DNA from: Lomentospora prolificans
Taxonomy: Eukaryota > Ascomycota > Sordariomycetes > Microascales > Microascaceae
Reading direction: 5' to 3'
Assembly: GCA_029532625.1 (NCBI GenBank)
Contig: JARFXM010000003.1
Coordinates: 1,798,001-1,862,000 of the forward strand
DNA: 64,000 bases
Shown here: positions 47,601-57,890 of the stretch, piece after piece
Numbering within the stretch: the stretch's first letter is position 1
How the letters are laid out: each line of letters starts with the position of its first letter
The notes under the pieces: model-generated
Database searches by the model: none
What the model was told of the DNA's origin: nothing
What the model saw: the letters and a program-made list of their open reading frames with translations, nothing else
Program-made: the position numbers and the translations under genes

Positions 47601-48183
47601 CAGAGAAGAACATCTTGATAGTCGATGGTATTGAGCACAGACAGCGGCGACCGCGTCGTCCAACCATAACCGAAAAACATTACAAATTCCCGGCCGTGAA
47701 ACTCTGTCGCTAATGTCATAATCATCACAAGAGGTTGTCACCAGTCGCAGGCTTCCACGGCCGCCCGGCACCTGCGGAGGATGCCACCCTCAAACCAAGG
47801 AAAACTAATTGTCGTGTAACAATGCCGCAACGCGAAGACAAGAACGGCGGAAGTTGGGGTAATGTTGGATAAAAAGGCGCGAGACAACTTGTTGACGACT
47901 GGCGAGGACTAACGAGGCAAAGCATCGTCTCCCGAGAGACTCCCTAAGGTGCCAGCCAGCCCAGCGAGCACTCCTACATTGTAATTTAGGTAACCACCAT
48001 TCACTGCATCAACTCGGCGCTCCAGATTCCAGAGGCGTGGGTGCATGCAGGGAACTATCATCATCCGTGGATGTCTATAAACCTTGGTTGGATGCGTTCA
48101 AAATCGAGCTAGCACACAAGACCGTGGCTAGAGAACCATTTGATCGAGCTGGCAGCGCTGGCGGGTTGGGCAGGATGAAATGC

Positions 48184-48203
48184 TTTTTTTTTTTTTTTTT
48201 TTT
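48184..48203. repeat. T20 homopolymer
   Basis: A run of 20 T lies within the gene-free region. Confidence 0.9.
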
Positions 48204-51200
48204 CGAGAACCCACGACTTCCAATGGGAATTTATCAGGGGGTTATACTGGTAACAAGTGATGGCAGTCGCCCGAAGAAAGTTCGTTTGATGTCGGGGGTG
48301 GAAAAAACCTCCAGGCTCCACAGCCTGTCGATTTATTGGTTGTTTTGACTTAGACTGTGGCGCCCCCAAACCCTTCCAGTGTCTGCAATCGGCCACGGAA
48401 GATCGTCAATTCGTCTGGGTCGATTTGCATTTCGACTGATCGGCTTGGGCAACCTATCGTGCGATTCGGAGGGTAGAATTTACGAGTAACGCACACGCAT
48501 ACACTCTGTCTGAAAAAAAAAAAAAATACGTAGCAATCGTCTCCCTAGCCCGGCTAGAGGTGGGCGATTTTGAAGAGTGCCAGTGATGCATCCTTGGTCT
48601 TATCGACTGTCATTGGTGGGTTTACATCGTCTCGTGTCGAGCCGCGGTCAGCACCACGCTTATCCCTCGGATGTCGGGGCGGATTGTGCCATGAACACCA
48701 TCTGAGTCGGGTGCCAGGCCTTCTCTTTGACTTAATGGCTCTCCTCAGTCTCGGTTGGGTGGTTGCATGTAGAAATAGTCACATTGTCTGCATATCGTGG
48801 GAGGCTAAGGTGGGCAAAGCCACACTACTGCAGAGTAAAGAGCGTCCCTTTTCCCCATTGGGGTTGATGGTCAAAAGTTCACCAGTGAAAGGGTGGGCAG
48901 CCTTCGCGGGTAGGTACTGTAGTCGAAGCGGCGCAGGATTGTTGGAACACAACGTGGTGTGGTCAGGCCAAATCCCGAACCTCAGCCGTCCCCGATGAGT
49001 TGTACCATGAATGTGCCCTGTCGATGGATGGCGGGAGATACTAAGGTATAGAACAAGGGAAATGAAACGCATCGTCTTGTGCTGTGAGTCTCCTGTACAG
49101 TTCAGAGTACTACATGGATCTTAAGTTTGCAGCATATTTGATGGCTTCGTGGAGAGACCTGCCCTGCCAGATCGGGTGAGCTGGTGTGACTTGGAAACAA
49201 AACAAAAGAAGCCTAAGGATGATGAGAAGCTGTCTTAAGACGCGCCATCTGCGGACGATGCGATGTGTCCAGCCCCGCCGTCTGCCTTGAAGGACCTCAA
49301 AAGCCGAGATTCCAAAGCACAGTGGTCGCCGCTCAACTGTAATTCTCCACGAAAGGGTCTCAAACCACAGGGTCAACAAGTTCACATTGTGGATGTACTT
49401 GTCAGGTGCAGATTGTTATAGGTTTCTGCTTTCTTGGATTTGTCTCTGTCTCACTTTTGAGTCCTCGGTTGGGGAAGTCTCGTTGACATTGTGCAACACT
49501 GCAGATGCAGGCCATGGGTCGTACCTGCATGCCGCTCAAGTCTAATGCATATTGAGCGGTTCCAAAATCCAAGTCTACCTCAAAAGTCGAGAATGAGCTC
49601 TGTGGATCGACGTCTTCTATTTGTTATTTTGTGCAGTAAGCCTCGCCCATCTAGCCGTCTCCGAAAGGCAGCACAACAAGTCGCCGGCATTAATTGTACA
49701 GCCTAGACATGCATCCATCTCAACCTCCTATTCCGTACAATATGTATATCTCAAAGTATTCGGGTTGGCTGGCATTGAGAGAAGTGCTCACAACCCGGTT
49801 GCGTCCTGTCCCGGCGGCCCTTCTACCCACCAGGCGGCGACACCTGAGCACGAGGTGATATTGGCCTCCCGATATCCACAATGATGAGGTCGCCATATTG
49901 AGAAACCCCCAGGCTTCCCCTAGGCGGCATAGCGTCACCAACCCCGAAAGGCGAGCATGGAAAGAGGAACGACGTTTGGCTCAGAATCTTTTGGCCACTC
50001 ACCGCTGACTGCATTTGGGGGCCCGGCCCCACTGCAGACATCAATCGATTAGGACGGCACATGTGTAGTCTGCCAAGACCGTGGACCAGTTTTACCCCTG
50101 AACTGGTGCAGGAAGGTTGAATGCACTATCCGCACCGTATTGCCTCCTGCACTTGGCGGTGCGGAGCCAAGAAGAAGCGCCCCATCTTCCTCCCCACAGG
50201 TAGCATGCAGTTAGTGGGGAACACAGTGCCAGTCTCTCTTCCTCTCGCTTTTCATAGAAGGCGCCACCTACTCTGAAGTACGTCCATGGTTCTAGTTTTG
50301 AGTAATACCAGGAACACGATCTGCTCTCCTGCGCGCTGGTCCTGCTCTTAACGTCCGCTACTTGTAAAAGTATCAGCAGAACTACAATCTGGAACATTGC
50401 GTGATGGCGTTCTCCATCGCGAACACCCCATTGTGGAATACAAGAAGGAGTGCTACCGTTTCGCAGTCACCACGCGTACGCGCCGGGCTACGCATGATTC
50501 TTATGGGCTTCTACAGATGCGGCCTGGAGAGCATCCAAATGATAGTTTAGAGGCCCGGTAACCTTGAACGAGCTTGACGCACCAGCAGTCTCTTTCCTTA
50601 TTTGGGTCCTGCTCCTTCTGCTCTTAACCTGCTCATGCACAGCCGACAGCCTTCATCAATGTCCCCTGGCGAGACTTCTCGCATGACAAAGGCTCTTGCG
50701 CCAGGGGACTGCCAGGTGCACTCCACCAGGGTTCTCCGTCGTCATGCTGGCTGGCTGTCTGCTGGAGCGCCAGGACTAAGAATACCCCACCTATACCCTG
50801 TAATACCGCTCTTCTCCTTTTGGTTTGGTGAGTTCTCCAGTGTCCCGCAGGCCATGTTTCCGATCGAAGAGGGCTCAACACAGTTCCCCGAAACGTCCGT
50901 TCCCCTTGGAAGTACGTTGCACCTGTTAGCGCGCGTGGGCATACCTTGCGTTCTCTTCTTTTTGTGGTCTTGAGCCTCCCGTCCTCTCTTGTATTCTCGT
51001 TGTACAATCACAGGCTTGGTCGCCGGAGTACGAGCACGCCTCGACCCACTCGCGTCTCGGCCAACTGTTCGAAAGCCGTGGAAGCAATACATACCTGTAG
51101 CATCGTCTCTTATGTTATGAACCAAGGCTAGATTCTCCGCTATACGAGGCACGGATATTTCCGTCTTCATGGCTTTAAATAATTGCTGCATGCCGTTTCT

Positions 51201-52292
51201 TTGGATTCAAATGTAGGTTAAGAGGGCGAGGATGTCCCAGAGCCAGAAGTGACGGCCCTGACGCGACCCGCGAGGACGTTCTTATCCCTGGCTTCCATGG
51301 CTACTAGTAACTCCACACCTTGACAGTGAGGAGACCTCTCGCTGGAGCGAACATGAGTACTGCATGGCTACATTTGTGTACAATGCTCGAGCTTCCCGCG
51401 AGACCGTCACCCCGTTATGCTATTACGCTCCATCTTTTCAGGGATATGCCTGGTCGGCCCCTTTTTCCCTTCCCGACATGCAGGATTACTCTTCTTCTCT
51501 GCCATGTACCTTATCCAGTACTTTGCTTGCGCCAACAGTGTCTTGCCACAGCAAGGTTCTTTCTGAACATCTTTCTCAGTTGTAAGTATTGGATACTTCC
51601 CAGCTTTTATTCCCGTCTTCGTGACCCTTTTTCGACGTGCTCCTCACTCATGGTGCACACATTCCCGTCCTATCTCTTCCGATAACACGGGGAATCCTCT
51701 CGGATACGTCTATGTGCAATGGACTGAAATGTTCCGAATAGGAAGAGGACGGGGTGGGTGGAAGAAACAAAGCGTCTCGCCGATACACCGATGGGTCAAC
51801 TTGACTTTGCCAATCCATGATCGTTTAACCACAGTGGAGAGCGTGTCTTTCCATTGACTTGGTGTACGGAGTAAGACGCTCGCGTCGTGATCGGGCAAAG
51901 GAGGGACAAACCTCCTGACGTCCAGAAATCATCACCATCCAGTCAGATCCATTCTCTGTACCTTCGTAGATACATCCCGAATCCAGGCACCAAGTATCAC
52001 AGTATGGGGGCGTCACACAGCAAAGTGGGTTGCGTACCCAGGTAGAGTACAATAGTGACTTATCCTGATCTTTGGGTTTGTCCCCCTTTCATGGCACGAA
52101 GGAGTTGTACTCCTTACTCTGGAACTGTTGGGACCCACTATCTCCTGTCAGGTAGAGGATACAACGAGTCAGAGAGGACCCAGTGAGGAAGGGTGGGTCA
52201 AGGGATTTGACTGGCTCGCTCCCCTCGACGGCACCGCAGGAGGCAGGAACGATCCAGTGCCAACGACGAGCCAAGAAGGAACCGGCCGACTG

Positions 52293-52309
52293 CCCCCCCC
52301 CCCCCCCCC
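52293..52309. repeat. C17 homopolymer
   Basis: A run of 17 C is followed by AAAAA. It lies just upstream of the ATG-free leader of the homeodomain gene. Confidence 0.9.
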
Positions 52310-52316
52310 AAAAATG

Positions 52317-53146
52317 AACGCCAGTCGGGACCTGGGGCTGTTGCTGATCGGGGGGGCCAGAAGAAGGGGGGGCGTGTGAAGGACGAGACTGGACCTTTCG
52401 CGGGCTTCAACCCAGAAGAGCGGTGTCCTTGCACCTGACCATAGACGCTCTTTTTTCTCCTGCCTGTCCAGCGCCGTCCTTCGCTGCTTCGCACCCTAGT
52501 TGAAGGTATTACTACCGGGGTCATCCGCCCACCACTTCTCCCTCGCTCTCTTGCTCTTCTTCCCCTTCTTATCCTCATCTTGCGTATCGATCGTCGAGGC
52601 TATACATTTTGCCTTTTCACTGTCCTCTTCCCAGTCTTTCTTTTTTCTTTTTTTTTCTTCCTGTCACTCATTAAGAATATCGTCGTAGCCAGTTCGGAAT
52701 ACCCGTTCACTCCTTCCGGGTTCCATTACATTCATTATAGGCCTGACTTCCCCAGCTCTTGATCCAGCTTTGGATACCAAACGTTGCACGATTTGAGTCT
52801 TAACTCTCAACCTAACACCTCGAATCTATCAACCTCCTCTTCCTTGTTTGGATTTGGACGACACTCTTTTGAACAACCATTCACTATACAATCGCGAAAT
52901 TCGCTCTTTCCCCTTTACCCTATTTGTCTTCTTCCCGGACAACGACTCCACGGCAAAACTTTACCTATCGGTCCAGACCGTTATATAAATTTAATCACTT
53001 CATCTAACAACACCCTTCTCGATATCTCGACGAGCGTTAGCCTTGCGGACGGAACCGCTTATCGAACACCGAACGCACTCAACCGCCGGCTTTCTTTCTT
53101 AACCACGCGCCTGACATAATTTTTGTTCCCGCATCAAGGTTGAGCA
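52317..53146 (+). promoter_or_regulatory. Long ATG-free C/T-rich 5' leader of the homeodomain gene
   Basis: After an ATG at 52314, no ATG occurs on the + strand until the coding ATG at 53147, a span of 830 nt. The sequence is C/T-rich with several polypyrimidine runs (52500-52670), as in fungal transcription start zones. Absence of ATG over this length fits selection on a long scanned leader. The transcription start itself is not visible. Confidence 0.5.
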
Positions 53147-55191
53147 ATGGCCACACAACTGGAGCCTTCCGTGCTTGCCCCCAATGCTGGGACACCGGGT
53201 GCCCCGACCCCCTCTACATCCCCTGGATCCTCGGTCACGCCTGTTAAGTCTGAGCAGATGGACAGCAAGTCGATGACCAGTGTAACCCCTACAAATGGTC
53301 AGACTCCGTCTAGGAGGCCCCCTCGAAAGAGCACCTTGACTCAGCAGCAGAAGAACCAGAAGAGGCAGAGGGCGACCCAGGACCAGCTCGCGACATTGGA
53401 ACTCGAATTCAGCAAGAACCCTACTCCCACCGCCGACGTTCGTGATCGGATAGCTGAGGAAATCAACATGACGCAAAGATCCGTCCAGATCTGGTTCCAG
53501 AACAGGTAAGTTGCAGTCCCGCATCACGTCCCACCCTCCGCGCATCTCTGCCACCGAGTGTTAACCTTGACTCGATTCAGGCGTGCCAAGATTAAGCTCA
53601 TGGCGAAGAAGCACTTGGAAAACGGGGAGGATCTGGATTCCATTCCCGAGTCCATGCGCCAGTACCTTGCCATGCAGGCCATGGAATCTGGTAAGGGTCT
53701 TGGTGGCAGCTTCCTGGGCCGCACCGGACTCTTTCCCTATGGAAATGGGATGCTACTTGGCGGTGACCCTACCGGCCAGGGTAAAGTTCGTACGTACATC
53801 CTGGCTCCCAAATTACTACAAACGCGTCTGTCTTTGGGGGATATATTGCTAATTGGCCTTCTGAGCTAGTCATTCAACATCTCACCTGCCGCGCTTTGAG
53901 CATTGGCACCTGGACGCGTGTTGGGCAGAATATGATGGACCTTATCGTCTTCTACTCTCCCGACAAGTGCACCATGACCTACTACATCAACAACGAGCAG
54001 GCCGGGTACAAGATTGAGTACCCCTTCGCTTACATCAAGAGTATTTACCTGGAGAACAATGAGGGTGATCCCACCAAGCCTGGTGGCATCGTAATTGAGC
54101 TTAATCGCCCCCCTCACTTCTTCATGGACTCTAGCACCAATGCCCAGGGATTCTACCAGGTCAATGACTTCACCGAAGACCTCCAGGCTTCCCGCTGCCT
54201 CATTCACCGGCTCGGCGGTAGCCCCAAGGTACTGAGTGGCCAACTGGCGAAACTCGTCTCTCTCGAGTCGTTCATGAATCGGCACCTTCACCAGCCTCCC
54301 CCGCCTATGTTTGACGCTCACGCGCTGTCGGTTTCTGCCCCCGTCTCTCCTACAGCCCGACCTTCGTCACAGCCCAACTTTGCCCAACCCCACGTTGGCA
54401 TGTTCCAAGAATCTTGGGGCATTAACAACTTGCAACCTGGTATGCGTGGACCTGGCCATAAGCGTCAACGCAGTCGTTCAGTCCCCATGCCCGTCGATTT
54501 CTCCCTCTTCCAGACGCCAATGCCCTCTTTCTACATCCAGCAACCTGGCGAGGCTGCGCCTCAGCCGGCTAGCCCTAATATCTTCGCTCCCGTTCCTCAA
54601 CAGCCCAACAACATCGGCCCTAACCTCCGAATCGACACTCAGGCTGGCTTCGGGCTTGACATGCGCCAGTATCCTATGTCGGCCACTACGGCTTCTCCCT
54701 CAGAGTTCTCTAGCCCTAATTTCTTTGCTAACCAAGGCCCCGAGCCAACTCCCCTGCCTGTCAACACGCCGTACAGCAGTACTTTCCTCTCGCCCATGGT
54801 TAACCCGTCGAACCTTGTTCCACCCACCTCGGTCTCTCCTCTGTCATTCAACGGTCCCTCAGAGCCTTCAATCGTCGAGCAGTCGCCTCCACTCTCTATG
54901 TTGGGTCGCCCTGCCTCGGCGGACGCTGCCTTTCATATGAACGACTCATGTGCAGTGTCTGATGACGGCACGAGCTTGAACGATATGTACTCGAAGCACA
55001 GCATCAATCTTCCCATGCATCCGCACTCACCAGGTTTTGTGGACCAGCATCAGTCGGAAGTGGACATGAACCAACTTGTCCAGTTCGACTCGGCCGAGCC
55101 TTCGAGCCTCTCGCCTGAGGCCCTGTCCCACGGCCTTGGTCAGGCTGGCCCTCAGGGAATGGCGCAGGTTACGCCTCAAGCCGCCCAATAA
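53147..55191 (+). CDS. htf1: Homeodomain transcription factor, Htf1/MoHox2-like
   Basis: Three exons (53147-53505, 53581-53780, 53870-55191) give 626 aa. Intron 1 (75 nt, GTAAGT...CAG) splits the homeodomain between QNR and RAKIK. Intron 2 (89 nt, GTAAAG...TAG) is chosen so that TGQ joins VIQHLTCRALSIGTW. A Ser/Thr/Pro-rich N-terminus is followed by the homeodomain at about residues 72-131, with recognition helix RSVQIWFQNRRAKIK. C-terminal to it is a conserved fungal block (MMDLIVFYSPDKCTMTYYIN, EQAGYKIEYPFAYIKSI) and then a long Pro/Ser/Gln-rich region. This architecture matches the Htf1/MoHox2/Kal-1 group, whose known members control conidium formation in Fusarium, Magnaporthe and Neurospora. 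It acts in the nucleus. A long upstream gene-free region and an ATG-free leader suggest elaborate regulation. The paralogue assignment rests on domain layout only. Confidence 0.9.
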
Positions 55192-55889
55192 GCGTCTGGC
55201 GGGTGCTCAAATGTCTTCGCAAGCGGAACACGACATTTTACAGATTCTTGGGATAGAGATGTGAAAGGGCGTACACAGACTGGGAAAGGGACTCGAAACC
55301 GCAATCTACGACGACGAAATGAATTATTCTGATATCCAAGTTTTGCCTCCTTTCTCCCCCCTTTATTGATTTAGTTGTTTTCTTTCCTTTTTTTTTCTTG
55401 GCCTTGTTGAAATAAACCGCTGTTCATTTGTTTCCTTTGTTTCTTTCACGTTGAATCATTATACCTGGCGTTTATGGTGGTTTTGATACTATACCTAGAG
55501 CTTTTTTTTCGGGCCTGTTTTCCTTTTTATTTTGGATTTCCTGGCTTGTACCCACTTGTCTCTTGTCGCATCTGGTTTACGCGACTTGAAGCTCGTGATG
55601 TACACTCTGGTGGGCATGACGAGAGTTGCTTTGAGCACGTTCGATTCGGACAGTCGCTTGGCGACCCGAGACGCATTTGGGCGTCTCTTGTTTCTGTTTT
55701 CGTTTTGGTGGACGAGATCCACCTAGATTGAGTTCAGTCGGTTGGCGACTGAAGTATTCTGAGGTGGCTCCTCTGCAAGCCTGTTTTTGTACACGCGCAG
55801 GACATAATACTGTTCTTACCTGCCCAGCGCGCATCTTGAGTATTAGCAGAATAACGGGAACCACTTCCCTATCGCGGGATGCAGGGTTC
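55192..55889. other. 3' flank of the homeodomain gene
   Basis: This contains the probable 3' UTR with AATAAA at 55411 and C/T-rich runs. No coding feature was found before the copia relic. Confidence 0.6.
55411..55416 (+). terminator. AATAAA polyadenylation signal of the homeodomain gene
   Basis: A canonical AATAAA lies 220 nt after the stop codon, next to T-rich sequence. Confidence 0.4.
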
Positions 55890-57890
55890 TCAACCTAATA
55901 ATCGACTCGTATACTTGGTGCAAGTTGCGTATGCTTTGGATCTCTACTGGTGCTCCGTGATGTTACAATCTGAGGCAAGTATCCAGTCTTATCGAACTTG
56001 TAGGTATAGACCCAAGTTAGAGGAACTAGCGTGGATCAGGCTTCTGACTTTGATACCAAACTGTATGTTTGCAGTTCTTGTAAGTTAGAGAGCTCTTCGT
56101 CCATCGCCTTCTTCCATGCCTCATAGAACCAATGTTTCTTAACCTCTCCTTAATACTTTAAGAGGTAGTTGTAGGTCTCAGTAGTGCTAACAAGTTAATC
56201 TTTCTTCTATAAAGGTGGCAGCTATATAGCCAAGGCTTGTGTACTAAATTCCTTCATATTTTTATTTTCATGCTTTTTATGTGAGGTAGTCGTGTCCCTT
56301 GTAGAGTGCTGGAGATGTCTAGTTGCTTCTTCAAAAGGGTTTGCTGACCTTCTTCTTCGGCGTTGTATTTGCGGGTGGGCTTACTGAACTTTGATCTCTT
56401 ATTATACTTTAGTATTTTCACCTCTTACTCTTGCTTCTTCGCCTTTTTCTTTATTCAGTAGGCTTAATGCATCTACAGCAGCTGTGATTGACTCTTCTAC
56501 TATTTCTAGTGCCGGTGATAGGTAGCTAGTCTCCTCGGGTTTCTTAGTTTATCTGTTTATTCACTAAGCCTTGCTGGCCTTCTTAGGTAGCAATTTCAGC
56601 TTCAGCTTTTTCAGACTGATCACTATGCTCCTTTTGAGCTGTGCCTTCAACCCCTATCTTGCTCAGGTTACCTGGTCAAGGAGTTTGTATATATGCTTCT
56701 CTAAGGTCCTCTTCTTCCTCTTCTTCTTCATTTCCATCACATCTCCTGACTTCGATTCCTTCAATGGGGTATTCCACATCCTCAAGGGTCGGCAGCTATG
56801 TGATACTGGTATGTCTATCATGGTAGAGCAGTTTTTCGTTGAACGAGATGTGTAGTGTATTGATACACTTTTCCAGGTCTGGGATCCAGATGATATATTG
56901 GGTAGAGGATTTCCATAAGGTATCTAATATATGCTCTAGGTGAGGGTTTTGAAGAAGCGTCTTCAGGTGCCTATAAGTATCCTGTCGACTACAGGGTATG
57001 CCCCACTGCCATAGATATGAAGATAGGCAAGATTTTACACTAGATCTTCTAGTAGATGTCTATAGAGCTGTAGGGATTCCTTGCGTAGTCTTAAGAGTGC
57101 TACTTGAAGTGGCGAATGCCACTCTAGTTCCTTCATTGGGGTGTGGTTATAGATTTAGATTGCTGCTTTTGCTACCTCTGGCTATGGTTCTGGTGGAATC
57201 CCTGAATCTATATGCATCGGTTTCATTTTGTTCATGATAACTGCCCTATATGTTCTGCTTTTCCGTTTTGGTAGGACGTGCGTGGGCTGCTAGTGATAAG
57301 TTCGATTCCTTCATCCTTGAGGAACTGGACAGTTGCTGTGGCTAACATGCCTCTTTCATTGTCTATTTGGATTATCCGGATATCATTATTGTATTGCCGT
57401 TTTTTTACCCGCTGTATCAGCTTGAAAATCCAGTTGAAGAGGATCTCTTTAGATTTGTCTGGGAGCGCTTCGCCTCTAATCGTATGTGATTGTCGACAAG
57501 TAGCTAGACATAAGTATCTCATACCATTATAGGCCATTTCGAACTTGAATAGGTCAATGGATTTATGAAAAAAGAGGATAGGTCTAGTGTATATGCCAGA
57601 GAAAAGAATATTACAAGCTGGACCTTTTTTCACAGATTGTGGCTTCCCAGTTGTTCGCTTTGTGCTGCCTGCTGCCCATTTCCGACATGCGTTAGGCTTT
57701 CTATAAGGAAAACATGGAGAAATGATTGTTCTTTAACACAGATACTGCTGGGAAAGCCAAACTGATGGGACTGTGTAGTCGAGGAAAGGCAAATATCAGG
57801 TTTTGTGGTTGATGAACTGACGTAATGTGCATGGTTTGAGTGTGATGAGTTTGCCCGACGTCGATCAATTTTGATGGGTTCTGCCAGGGC
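55890..57890 (-). mobile_element. Decayed Ty1/copia retrotransposon pol fragment (integrase to start of reverse transcriptase)
   Basis: On the minus strand the best open part (57633-57232) is a copia integrase core: DLFKFEMAYNGMRYLCL, then IIQIDNERGM, then SSPRTSYQNGKAEH. The three blocks carry the D, D and E of the DDE triad. Downstream, across stops and frameshifts, come WPEVAKAAI and NHTPMKELEWHSP (the post-integrase linker), NLAYLHIYGSGAYPV, LHISFNEKLLYHDRHT and LPTLEDVEYP. The start of reverse transcriptase follows: HWFYEAWKKAMDEELSNLQELQTYSLVS and LVPLTWVYTYKFDKTGYL near 56,150-55,970. Upstream of the integrase (57634-57850), pre-integrase-like sequence is weak. No LTRs, gag, protease, RT catalytic core or RNase H were seen, so it is a truncated, inactive relic. 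Boundaries are approximate. Confidence 0.88.

Larger units (their letters stand above)
40727..53146. other. 12.4-kb gene-free region upstream of the homeodomain gene
   Basis: No protein gene is supportable. The longest ORFs (201 codons on -, 168 on +) lack family features and cross low-complexity runs. Contents include an AT-rich low-complexity patch (41037-41091), A/T tracts (41670-41685, 44512-44528, 48184-48203, 48513-48526), C tracts (41651-41661, 52293-52309) and a long C/T-rich leader (52317-53146) with no ATG. It may be an extended regulatory region of the developmental regulator downstream, possibly with non-coding transcripts (inference). Confidence 0.5.
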
